Below, in pieces: positions 52,395-60,284 of a stretch of 64,000 nucleotides of DNA; positions within the stretch are counted from its first letter, which is position 1; each line of letters begins with the position of its first letter. The notes below the pieces were generated by a model. It was not told where the DNA came from. It ran no database searches and saw nothing but the letters and a program-made list of their open reading frames with translations. Both the position numbers and the translations under genes were made by a program. Source of the DNA: Winogradskyella thalassocola (GTDB lineage Bacteria > Bacteroidota > Bacteroidia > Flavobacteriales > Flavobacteriaceae); assembly GCF_900099995.1 (NCBI RefSeq), contig NZ_FNCZ01000001.1:62001-126000 (forward strand). The letters run 5' to 3'.

Positions 52395-52519
52395 GTATTA
52401 ATCCTTAATTTATTTAAATGTTAGATGCTGTTTATTAGTATCAATGCATTTGAATCTAATAGACTTAACATACTCGTTTAATATTGATAAAGCTACAAAA
52501 TCTTTAATATCTATTAAAC

Positions 52520-52554
52520 AAAAAAACGTCCCGATTGCTCAGGACGTTTTTTTT
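52520..52554 (-). terminator. Terminator of the ExbB/ExbD cluster
   Basis: AACGTCC and GGACGTT (plus strand) pair across a 10-base loop and are flanked by runs of As and Ts, so it works in both directions. Confidence 0.85.
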
Positions 52555-52571
52555 ATAAAATTAAGATTTTA

Positions 52572-53039
52572 TTATAACTTTTCAGTTTTTGTATTAGCGA
52601 TATACATTACTTTTAATGCATTAGCCTTACGCAGTTCTTGCTTAATATCCGATACTAAACCAGCATTGGTATTCTTATCGATCTTAAGACCTACAACCAC
52701 TTTACTTTGAAGTTCTTCATTCATTTCACTTATACCTTGATATACTGAAGACTGAACATCTTCAACTGTAATAAAAGCATCATTAAACTGAATTCTTGGT
52801 TCAACACCAAATTGCTTATACTGACTACTAGGTTTACCTGCATAGATAAAAATAGTTCTATCTTTTTTAAGTTTTTCTACTTGATCTGCACTTGGCAATT
52901 GGTTTTCAATCATTAAAGAACTATCTCGCATAACAGTTGCAACCATAAAAAAGAAAAGCAACATAAATACAATATCTGGAAGGGATGCCGTTGAAATTGC
53001 CGGCAATTCACCTTTTTCTTTATTTCTAAACTTAGACAT
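52572..53039 (-). CDS. ExbD/TolR-type biopolymer transport protein
   Basis: The 155-residue protein has one N-terminal membrane helix with the conserved Asp (ISTASLPDIVFMLLFFFMVATVM) and a periplasmic domain. It follows the ExbD/TolR pattern, in which the helix Asp takes part in proton flow with the ExbB pentamer. It is the last gene of the ExbB-membrane protein-ExbD-ExbD cluster, 12 bases after the first ExbD gene, and is closed by a terminator. Confidence 0.9.
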   Translation of the reverse strand: MSKFRNKEKGELPAISTASLPDIVFMLLFFFMVATVMRDSSLMIENQLPSADQVEKLKKDRTIFIYAGKPSSQYKQFGVEPRIQFNDAFITVEDVQSSVYQGISEMNEELQSKVVVGLKIDKNTNAGLVSDIKQELRKANALKVMYIANTKTEKL

Positions 53040-53051
53040 AATTGTTACGTT

Positions 53052-53687
53052 TTATTTTTTATCTGGTTCTGCTTCGGACAATTTCATCGGGAATAATTTC
53101 TTAATGGTCTCTATACGCTCATTAAGCACTTCATCCTTACTAAATTGATTCTTCTCTTTCTCTTCAAGCATTGCAGTAAACACTTTTTCTGCATCTGGAT
53201 AATACTTTTTATAAAGTCTAGATGCTTCACGCTCTCTTAAGAAATTATAAGCCGCCACCAACTCATTTTGTACATCCATGTACTTCTCATAAGTGGTTTC
53301 TCTATCGTGTTTCATTGAGATAATTGCTTTATCAGGATGATCAGAGGACTCCTCTAAACGTTTTCCTTTACAATAATCACAAGATTCACCTGCTTGGTTT
53401 GTTCCACCACCATTATCTAAGAAATCTATTGTAGCCTGTCTTAACTGACTAATTGGAATCTCCTCTTCTTCTACTAAGAGTTGATTGTTACGGTTAATAT
53501 TAACCGTAAATAGATTCTTTTGTCTAATAATTGGTGGTTCAACTTCGGTATCATCAATAGGCGGCAAACTTCTTAATAATCCTTTATCTTTCTCAATAGT
53601 TGTTGTTACTAAGAAAAATATCAGTAATAAGAAAGCAATGTCAGCCATTGATCCTGCATTAACTTCGGGTGCTGCTCTTTTTGCCAT
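53052..53687 (-). CDS. ExbD/TolR-type biopolymer transport protein, longer paralogue
   Basis: The 211-residue protein has the same N-terminal helix as its neighbour (GSMADIAFLLLIFFLVTTTI, with the critical Asp). The longer periplasmic region includes a CDYCKG pair (about residues 103-107) and ends in charged helices (KEKNQFSKDEVLNERIETI). The Cys pair and longer tail distinguish it from the second ExbD. The two together suggest a heteromeric motor with the ExbB channel. Confidence 0.9.
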   Translation of the reverse strand: MAKRAAPEVNAGSMADIAFLLLIFFLVTTTIEKDKGLLRSLPPIDDTEVEPPIIRQKNLFTVNINRNNQLLVEEEEIPISQLRQATIDFLDNGGGTNQAGESCDYCKGKRLEESSDHPDKAIISMKHDRETTYEKYMDVQNELVAAYNFLREREASRLYKKYYPDAEKVFTAMLEEKEKNQFSKDEVLNERIETIKKLFPMKLSEAEPDKK

Positions 53688-53693
53688 GTTATA

Positions 53694-54140
53694 TTATTTA
53701 CTGATTACTTTTTTAACTCCTGAAAAAATCATAGTTATTGCAGCAACAGCTAATAATATATAAAACGCTACTAAACCAGCTCCTACCATTGTTGATTGTC
53801 CTTCTGTTGCAAAGCCATCTTGTAATTTATACTGCATAGCATCTCCACCAGATAGCACATAAGAAATTATCAATACTGCTGCAAAAGCACCTACACCTAT
53901 CAGTGTATTTTTTAGTCCTGCTGTATTTGTGAATAGATTCTTTAATACAAAAACCACCACAAATAATAAAACGAGTCCTAATATAATATAAGCTGTAATA
54001 GCCATCGGATCTACAATAGCAGTATCTCCTGCTAAAGCTGCTGCTTTTATTTCATCATCGCCTTTAGCAATTATCCTTCCAAGAAAGATAATGCCAAGTA
54101 CGCTTATAATAGCAGCTACTATTTTTAATATTTTGTGCAT
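53694..54140 (-). CDS. Membrane protein of unknown function in the ExbB/ExbD cluster
   Basis: The 148-residue protein has four predicted helices (about 5-23, 47-69, 80-98 and 122-145) and small acidic loops between them. I do not recognise a named family. Its place between the ExbB and ExbD genes, with gaps of 9 and 6 bases, indicates that it is cotranscribed and probably a part or regulator of the same motor. Confidence 0.75.
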   Translation of the reverse strand: MHKILKIVAAIISVLGIIFLGRIIAKGDDEIKAAALAGDTAIVDPMAITAYIILGLVLLFVVVFVLKNLFTNTAGLKNTLIGVGAFAAVLIISYVLSGGDAMQYKLQDGFATEGQSTMVGAGLVAFYILLAVAAITMIFSGVKKVISK

Positions 54141-54149
54141 AATTGTTTT

Positions 54150-54920
54150 TTATTTTTTGTGTCTTACTAATAAATCCATCAATGTGATTGATGCATCTTC
54201 CATATCATTTACAATGCTATCAATTTTAGCAATGATATAATTATAAAAGATTTGAAGTATAATCGCTACTATAAGTCCAAATACCGTTGTTAAAAGTGCT
54301 ACTTTAATACCACCCGCAACTAAAGAAGGTTGCATATCACCAGCAGCTTCAATCTTATCAAAGGCTTGAATCATACCAATTACCGTACCCATGAAACCAA
54401 GCATTGGTGCCAAAGCGATAAACAATGAAATCCAAGACACATTCTTTTCTAATTGTCCCATTTGTACACCACCATAAGCTACAACAGCTTTTTCAGCAGC
54501 ATCGATATCTTCGTCGGCTCTGTCTAAACCTTGATAGAATATAGAGGCAACTGGTCCTTTTGTATTTCTACAAACTTCCTTTGCAGCTTCGATACCACCA
54601 GAATTTAGTGCATCTTCTACATTTTGGGTTAATTTTTTAGTGTTTGTAGTCGAAAGGTTTAAAAAGATAATTCTCTCAATAGCAATCGCTAATCCAAGAA
54701 TTAAACATAGTAGTACAATACCCATAAAGCCTGGACCACCTTCGATAAAACGCTTTTTTAATTCTTGATGGAAACTCAAATCTTCGGAAGCTGCTTCTTC
54801 TGCTTGAGTTACACTTGTTACAGTTGCTGTTGCACTTGCAAATGCTGTTGTTGCATTAGCATTAACAGTTCCGATAGCCATTAAACATGTTATGGCAAGG
54901 ATAGAAAATAATCTTTTCAT
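54150..54920 (-). CDS. MotA/TolQ/ExbB proton channel family protein
   Basis: The 256-residue protein has an N-terminal signal-like segment (RLFSILAITCLMAIGTVNA) and three membrane helices (about 55-78, 165-188 and 200-228). The conserved channel region is ISLFIALAPMLGFMGTVIGMIQAFDKI with Pro, Gly and Thr on the pore face, and IKVALLTTVFGLIVAI is the last helix. It heads the four-gene cluster with two ExbD paralogues. The motor probably energises TonB-type transport or gliding; the partner is not visible here. Confidence 0.92.
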   Translation of the reverse strand: MKRLFSILAITCLMAIGTVNANATTAFASATATVTSVTQAEEAASEDLSFHQELKKRFIEGGPGFMGIVLLCLILGLAIAIERIIFLNLSTTNTKKLTQNVEDALNSGGIEAAKEVCRNTKGPVASIFYQGLDRADEDIDAAEKAVVAYGGVQMGQLEKNVSWISLFIALAPMLGFMGTVIGMIQAFDKIEAAGDMQPSLVAGGIKVALLTTVFGLIVAIILQIFYNYIIAKIDSIVNDMEDASITLMDLLVRHKK

Positions 54921-54996
54921 TGTTCTGAATCTTAATTTTATTAGTTAAAGTGTTAAAGGTAAAAAAAAATATGCAATAATCACGTAAAAATATCAG

Positions 54997-55084
54997 CAGA
55001 GAGGAAGGGATTCGAACCCTCGATACCCTTTTGAGGTATACACACTTTCCAGGCGTGCGCCTTCGACCACTCGGCCACCTCTCT
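54997..55084 (-). tRNA. tRNA-Ser (anticodon GGA)
   Basis: The minus strand folds as an 88-base class II tRNA: acceptor arms AGAGAGG and CCTCTCT, D-loop GCCGAGTGG, anticodon loop CTGGAAA (GGA), long variable arm (TATACCTCAAAAGGGTATC), and T-loop GGTTCGAATC. Discriminator G; no CCA is encoded. Confidence 0.96.
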
Positions 55085-55167
55085 CTAAATTTATTTCAAA
55101 TTACATAGTGCCAAATAACGAAAAAAACTTCAAACACTAAAATTTATAGTGTTATTTTCTGTTATTT

Positions 55168-56196
55168 TTAGGACATTTCGCCTCTTAAGGACGTTTCGAA
55201 AATAGTTTTGAATTCTTTTCCTTCAATTTTCTCTCCCAAAAGGTACATTAATTTGGCAATTGCTGCTTCTATAGTAATATCTTTTCCGGAAATAACACCA
55301 ATAGATTTTAACTGTGAACTCGTTTCATATTGCCCCATATTTACACTACCTCCGGCGCATTGGGTAACATTAATTATATGAAGTCCATTGTTAATTGCTT
55401 CGCTTAATAATTTTATAAACCAAGCTTCGCTTGTTGCATTACCAGAACCGTAAGTTTCTATGATAAGTCCTTTAATTAATTTACTTGTAAGTATGGCTTC
55501 ACAAATTGGTCTAGAAATACCCGGAAATAACTTTAGGACTCCAATATTAGTGTCCATAGCTGTACGTAAAATCAATTTTGTATTTGGGGTTGGCTTCCAT
55601 AAATGTTCTGAATTAACTTTTAAGTGGACTCCAGATTCGGCCAAATGCGGATAATTTAATGACTCAAAAGCTTCAAAATGTTCTGCATTTAATTTTGTAG
55701 TTCTATTGCCTCTGTATAATTTATATTCAAAATACAAGCCTACTTCTCTAATGACAGGTATACCTTCAATATTTAAAGATGCCATCTGTATCGATGTAAT
55801 TAGATTTTCCTTAGCATCTGTTCGTAAATCTCCAATAGGCAATTGTGAACCGGTAAAGATTACTGGTTTTGCTAAGTTTTCTAACATAAAGCTAAGTGCA
55901 GATGCCGAATAACTCATGGTATCACTACCATGCAAAACCACAAAACCATCATATTTTAGATAATTTTCACCTATAATCGTCGCTATATCTCCCCAATATT
56001 TAGGATTCATGTTGGATGAATCTATAGGTTCTTCAAAAGAAATGGTATCAATGGTACAATCCAATAATCGTAATTCTGGAATCTTAACAAGCAGACTTTT
56101 AAAATCAAATGCCTTTAGCGCACCAGTTTCAACATCTTTAATCATACCAATGGTGCCGCCGGTATATATTAATAGAATATGTGGTTGTTTTGTCAT
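55168..56196 (-). CDS. ansA: Type I L-asparaginase
   Basis: The cytosolic enzyme hydrolyses asparagine to aspartate. The 342-residue protein begins HILLIYTGGTIGMIKD with nucleophile Thr in the GGTIGM motif and has VVLHGSDTMSYSASAL with the second catalytic Thr (here GSDTM). The C-terminal domain has GLIIETYGSGNA and NVTQCAGGSVNMGQYETS. No signal peptide. Its ATG follows the TatD stop directly (TAAATG), so the two genes are coupled. Confidence 0.95.
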   Translation of the reverse strand: MTKQPHILLIYTGGTIGMIKDVETGALKAFDFKSLLVKIPELRLLDCTIDTISFEEPIDSSNMNPKYWGDIATIIGENYLKYDGFVVLHGSDTMSYSASALSFMLENLAKPVIFTGSQLPIGDLRTDAKENLITSIQMASLNIEGIPVIREVGLYFEYKLYRGNRTTKLNAEHFEAFESLNYPHLAESGVHLKVNSEHLWKPTPNTKLILRTAMDTNIGVLKLFPGISRPICEAILTSKLIKGLIIETYGSGNATSEAWFIKLLSEAINNGLHIINVTQCAGGSVNMGQYETSSQLKSIGVISGKDITIEAAIAKLMYLLGEKIEGKEFKTIFETSLRGEMS

Positions 56197-56964
56197 TTAA
56201 ATTCCGAATATAGCTTTTGAATTTTCTGTAGTAATACTAGCAATTTCTTCGTGACTTTTACCATAAAGTTCTGCCAATTTTTCTAAGACTTTATATATAT
56301 GAGCACTTTCATTTCGTTTTCCTCGGAATGGTTTTGGAGCCAAATAGGGAGAATCGGTTTCTAAAACTATGTGTTTGAGATCTATTTGATTTATAAATTG
56401 ATCTATTTTACCATTCTTAAAGGTAACGACTCCTCCTATTCCTAATTTCATATTATAAGAAATGGCTTTTTGTGCTTGTTGTAAATCCCCAGTAAAACAA
56501 TGAAAAATTCCGTATAAATCATCGGACTTCTCTTGTTCTAAAACTTCAAAAATTTCATCAAAAGCTTCTCTACAATGAATGACTATTGGCAGCTTATATT
56601 GTTTTGCAAGATTTATTTGATGTCTGAAGGCTTCAATTTGAATCCCTAAAGTAGATTGATCCCAATACAAATCAATTCCGATTTCCCCAATCGCACAAAA
56701 TTTTCGTTGAGCTAATAAGTCGTCAACAATACGCAACTCTTCTTTATAATTTTCTTTTACAGAAGTGGGGTGTAAACCCATCATTAAAAAGACATGCTCA
56801 GGGAAATCTTTTTCGAGTTGAAGCATAGATTCTGTATAGGTAGAATCTATTGCCGGAATGAAAAACCGTGTTACATTAGCATCTATGGCGCGCTGTATCA
56901 TTTCCGCTCTGTCTTCATCAAAAGCATCGCTGTACAAATGGGTATGGGTATCTGTAATAATCAT
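56197..56964 (-). CDS. TatD family metal-dependent DNase
   Basis: The 255-residue TIM-barrel protein has metal-binding residues DTHTHLYSD at the start, IGEIGIDLYWD (Glu ligand), PIVIHCREAFDE, FHCFTGDLQQA and LETDSPYLAPKPFRG, all expected of TatD hydrolases. Family members are 3'-5' DNA or RNA exonucleases acting in DNA repair. It is first of a two-gene unit with the asparaginase gene. Confidence 0.95.
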   Translation of the reverse strand: MIITDTHTHLYSDAFDEDRAEMIQRAIDANVTRFFIPAIDSTYTESMLQLEKDFPEHVFLMMGLHPTSVKENYKEELRIVDDLLAQRKFCAIGEIGIDLYWDQSTLGIQIEAFRHQINLAKQYKLPIVIHCREAFDEIFEVLEQEKSDDLYGIFHCFTGDLQQAQKAISYNMKLGIGGVVTFKNGKIDQFINQIDLKHIVLETDSPYLAPKPFRGKRNESAHIYKVLEKLAELYGKSHEEIASITTENSKAIFGI

Positions 56965-57058
56965 TTTGCAAAAGTAAAAAAGTCATCTTGGATTTGATGA
57001 CTTTCGTTTTAGTATTTATTTTAAAGGGCTATAGCACTATATCGCAAGCATTTAAAGT

Positions 57059-57805
57059 TTAGTCTAATTTCTGCAATAATTCTTGAGCCATTTTGTAATC
57101 TTCTGCATCCTGAGGTATCGTTTTAAGAACTTTAATACACTCTGAATCCTTGTCCTGTTTTAAGTAATTTAAGGCTAAAATCCATTTTGCTTTATTTTGA
57201 TACGCTGAATTTCCATTAGTTATTTTTCTTAATAAAATTTCAGCTTCTTCAAATTGACTGGTTTCAACCAAAGCCATAGATTTATATAGTTGAATTTCTA
57301 AATTCGTAAAATCATTCTCTAAAATGTTATTAAAACTCTTGATAGCTTCATTATAATTCTTTGCATTAAAGCTTTCTTCTGCTTTACTAAAATCAGCATC
57401 ATTAGAACTTCTAACCGTTAAACTAATAGGGTCAAAATTATTATATTCATCATACTTAGGACCTCCAAACTGATTAAAAAGAAAGAAACCTAATAAAACA
57501 ACCACAGAGGCTGCTATCGCATATTTATAAAATTTAGATTTTTCTGAAGTTCTATTTGTATTGTCCATATCATCAATTGTATTAAAATGTTTATTCGAAA
57601 TCACATCTAAATTAGCTTTAAAATCTGATGTTTCCTGTTCATTCCCAATTTCATGCTCTAAATGAGCAGACATATCTTTATAAATTTCAAAGGCCTTATT
57701 AAATTTAGGATCTAATTCTAATCGCTTATTAAATGTTATTAAGTCTTCATCAGATAAGTCTCCGACGAGATAAGCTTCAAACTGTATATAATCTTGTTCT
57801 TCCAT
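57059..57805 (-). CDS. Membrane protein with N-terminal anti-sigma-like region and TPRs
   Basis: The 248-residue protein has a cytoplasmic N-terminal region (1-75, DYIQFEAYLVGDLSDEDLITF), which resembles the start of anti-sigma proteins of this phylum. One membrane helix follows (about 92-110, YAIAASVVVLLGFFLF) and a periplasmic TPR-type region (about 140-248, AEESFNAKNYNEAIKSFNNIL). It starts 4 bases after the ECF sigma factor stop, the usual arrangement of a sigma/anti-sigma pair. The anti-sigma role is inferred from position and layout. Confidence 0.75.
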   Translation of the reverse strand: MEEQDYIQFEAYLVGDLSDEDLITFNKRLELDPKFNKAFEIYKDMSAHLEHEIGNEQETSDFKANLDVISNKHFNTIDDMDNTNRTSEKSKFYKYAIAASVVVLLGFFLFNQFGGPKYDEYNNFDPISLTVRSSNDADFSKAEESFNAKNYNEAIKSFNNILENDFTNLEIQLYKSMALVETSQFEEAEILLRKITNGNSAYQNKAKWILALNYLKQDKDSECIKVLKTIPQDAEDYKMAQELLQKLD

Positions 57806-57809
57806 AATT

Positions 57810-58391
57810 TTAATATTTCAAGCTGTTAAATTTTGGTGAGGCTTGCACTAATTTCGTCAATTGCCCTATGCATAATGATTTTTTCTTTCGTGCATAAGCA
57901 TAGCTGATGTTAAGACTTTTAGCAACGTCTTCCATTGATTTTATACTAAAAGTCGCTTTTAACAAATCTTTACAAGCATCTCCTAATTGTTGATACATCT
58001 CATTAAAGAGGGCTTGTTTATTTTCAAAAATTGACGTCTCAAAAGATAACACTTGTGCATCATCATCCTTAGATAACACTTCTTCATTAATTGTTACCTC
58101 TTTTCCTTTACTTTTCTTCAATTGATTTAGCCACTTTCGTTTACATAACAAGAAAAAATAAGCATCAAACGGACATGTTAATTGCAACTTCTTCTGTTTG
58201 GCTTGGTTATATATTGTTATAATCGTTTCTTGAATAACATCCTGAGCATCATATGCATCTCCACTATTCTGCTTTATATAATTTATCACTTTGGGCGCAA
58301 ACTTATCATAGATGGCCTGAATAATAAAGGTATTGTTTTCGGCTAATCCATCAATATATTTTTGGTCTTCGTGTAATTTTTTATCGCTCAT
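57810..58391 (-). CDS. ECF-type RNA polymerase sigma factor
   Basis: The 193-residue protein has sigma region 2 (about 25-90, FAPKVINYIKQNSGDAYDAQDVIQETIITIY in the DAQDVxQE motif area) and region 4 (about 130-180) with the HTH KSMEDVAKSLNISYAYARKKKS. It recognises the promoters of an envelope regulon, probably including the genes on the other strand beside it, which is not shown. It overlaps nothing and is followed 4 bases later by the membrane protein that may hold it inactive. Confidence 0.9.
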   Translation of the reverse strand: MSDKKLHEDQKYIDGLAENNTFIIQAIYDKFAPKVINYIKQNSGDAYDAQDVIQETIITIYNQAKQKKLQLTCPFDAYFFLLCKRKWLNQLKKSKGKEVTINEEVLSKDDDAQVLSFETSIFENKQALFNEMYQQLGDACKDLLKATFSIKSMEDVAKSLNISYAYARKKKSLCIGQLTKLVQASPKFNSLKY

Positions 58392-58530
58392 GAACCCTTT
58401 ATTTTCAACGAATTTAAAGAATATTTACAAATTGAGGGTAACAATTTTAAATGTGTTTTTATATAAGGGTGTAACAGTGAAACAAAACTGAACAAACAAA
58501 TCAAAATAATTAATTCAAAAACCCTCGATT
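58392..58530. promoter_or_regulatory. Divergent promoter region with repeated GGGT(GT)AACA
   Basis: AGGGTAACA (58435-58443) and AGGGTGTAACA (58466-58476) are near-direct repeats in the gap between the divergent sigma factor and secreted-protein genes. AAC-containing sequences are typical of ECF -35 elements, so these are candidate self-regulated promoter parts, but no start site is known. Confidence 0.4.
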
Positions 58531-58968
58531 ATGAAACGTACAATTTTAATTTTCGCAACAGTAGTATTAGGATTCACAACTTTAAATGCTTCAACAGAAC
58601 ACACGATCGTAACTAATGAAACCTCATTAGAAATTACAACAGACAATATCATAGAAGTTTATGATTGGAAAGTCATCACTAAAAGTGGTAAAAGTGAAGG
58701 CACCTCATTAAACCTTGAAACTGCGAAACGCATGATTACCTTATTCAGCGCTGGAGAAATCATCTTAGAAAAGCAGATTAAAAACTTTAAGGTTTTAAGA
58801 TCTGAAGCAACTGAGATCTCACAGCGACTTTTTTTCTGGAAGGTGAAAAGTAATTACGGTAAATCTGAAGGTTTTGCATCATCCAAATCATCAGCCGAAA
58901 GAATGATTAGGTTAGCTTCAAAAGGTGATATAATAACATATAAAGTTATCGCAAGTAGCAAATATTAA
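58531..58968 (+). CDS. Secreted protein with two repeats
   Basis: The 145-residue protein has a signal peptide (KRTILIFATVVLGFTTLNA). The mature part holds two copies of a roughly 40-residue unit. Unit one: WKVITKSGKSEGTSLNLETA, then KRMITLFSAGEII. Unit two: WKVKSNYGKSEGFASSKSSA, then ERMIRLASKGDII. Conserved positions are W-K-V, G-K-S-E-G and RMI. I recognise no family. It is the first plus-strand gene opposite the sigma factor and has its own terminator, which suggests a strongly or separately expressed product. Confidence 0.75.
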   Translation: MKRTILIFATVVLGFTTLNASTEHTIVTNETSLEITTDNIIEVYDWKVITKSGKSEGTSLNLETAKRMITLFSAGEIILEKQIKNFKVLRSEATEISQRLFFWKVKSNYGKSEGFASSKSSAERMIRLASKGDIITYKVIASSKY

Positions 58969-58981
58969 AAGAAAATTAAAA

Positions 58982-59011
58982 AAACAGGGTAACAATAGTA
59001 TTACCCTGTTT
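58982..59011 (+). terminator. Terminator after the two-repeat protein gene
   Basis: AAACAGGGTAA and TTACCCTGTTT form an 11-bp stem; the T-run is short and interrupted by A. Confidence 0.7.
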
Positions 59012-59044
59012 ATATAACTACAAATAATAATAAATTCAACGATT

Positions 59045-60079
59045 ATGAAAACAAGTAAAAACATTTACATCAGAACAAGTACAAAACGTATTTTAACTAA
59101 AAATTTATTCAGCCTTTTTGCCCTATTATTAACGACCTCACTACTTACAACCAGCTGCAACCCTACCGACGATGCAAATGACGGATTACAAAATGAAGAG
59201 CCTCCTACAGCTCAAGAATTTAAAAACAATAGAGACATCGCACTTAATAACCATACTCAACTATTTAATTTTAATACAGGCGATGGTTACATTTCATTAA
59301 CCTCAGAAAACGGTGTTCAAATTAATTTAAACGCAAATTGTCTTACCGACAATGGCAACCCAGTTTCTGGAGACATAACTTTAGAATATGTTGAAATTTT
59401 TGAAAAAGGCAGTATGTTAACGACCAATAAACCCACTATGGGAAAATTACCAAATGGTGATAAAGCCTTAATAATTACAGGAGGAGAATTCTTTATAGAA
59501 GCCACTCAAAACGGTACTATTTTAGATACAAACTGTGGCTTACAATTAATGATCCCAACAAGCTTAACAGGAGGCGCTGATCCAGATATGAGCCTTTGGA
59601 CTGGCGAAATAGATGCAGATGGCAACTTAGTTTGGGATGAAATTGAGGATAACACCAATGGAGATGGAGGTCTATTTTTAGAAGGTGAAAATTATTATGG
59701 AATTTTAGACGGATTCGGTTGGACCAATGTAGATAAATTCTATAACGATCCACGTCCTAAAACAACATTACAAGTAGAAGCTCCAGGAGGTTACGACAAT
59801 CAAAACAGTGCTATTTACTTGTCTTATGATGGCGAATTACCAGCCTTAGCACAACTAGACACTTATGATGATACTTTAAATATTTTCAGTGAGCATTATG
59901 GACAAATACCTATTGGTTTAGATTGTCATGTTATTTTTATTTCTGAAGCTGATGGAGAATGGAGATACGCTATTAAGCCAGTAACTATTGTTGCTAACGA
60001 AATTATTACGTTTTATTTAGGGGAGACTACAGTAGGAACAGAGGCTTCATTAACAGCTTTGATAAATGATTTACCATAA
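59045..60079 (+). CDS. Lipoprotein of unknown function
   Basis: The 344-residue protein has a long basic N-terminus and a lipoprotein signal ending LLTTSC at about residue 38. An acidic linker (NPTDDANDGLQNEEPP) follows. The body has beta-rich stretches (GVQINLNANCLTDNGNPVSG, DITLEYVEIFEKGSM, ALIITGGEFFIEATQNG) that resemble a ZU5-like or similar sandwich, and acidic Asp/Asn-rich loops. No catalytic residues are evident. It lies between the two-repeat secreted protein and the PKD/barrel protein, and ends at a strong hairpin. Confidence 0.7.
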   Translation: MKTSKNIYIRTSTKRILTKNLFSLFALLLTTSLLTTSCNPTDDANDGLQNEEPPTAQEFKNNRDIALNNHTQLFNFNTGDGYISLTSENGVQINLNANCLTDNGNPVSGDITLEYVEIFEKGSMLTTNKPTMGKLPNGDKALIITGGEFFIEATQNGTILDTNCGLQLMIPTSLTGGADPDMSLWTGEIDADGNLVWDEIEDNTNGDGGLFLEGENYYGILDGFGWTNVDKFYNDPRPKTTLQVEAPGGYDNQNSAIYLSYDGELPALAQLDTYDDTLNIFSEHYGQIPIGLDCHVIFISEADGEWRYAIKPVTIVANEIITFYLGETTVGTEASLTALINDLP

Positions 60080-60103
60080 ATCATTGTGGCCTACTTAGTT
60101 AAT

Positions 60104-60135
60104 AAAAGTCAGAAATTAATTTTTCTGACTTTTTG
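60104..60135 (+). terminator. Terminator after the lipoprotein gene
   Basis: AAAAGTCAGAAA and TTTTCTGACTTTTT pair with a short AT loop and end in a T-run. Confidence 0.9.
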
Positions 60136-60284
60136 TGCTATCTATAAATGGGCTTAACTTTTAATCCTTAAATTTAATCACAATAAATCTAATGTTGTAA
60201 AATGAGCATGCTCAAACCATTATCTCTAAGAATGATTAAATAACCAACAGCACGTTAACCTTGAAAAACAACACATATAAACAC

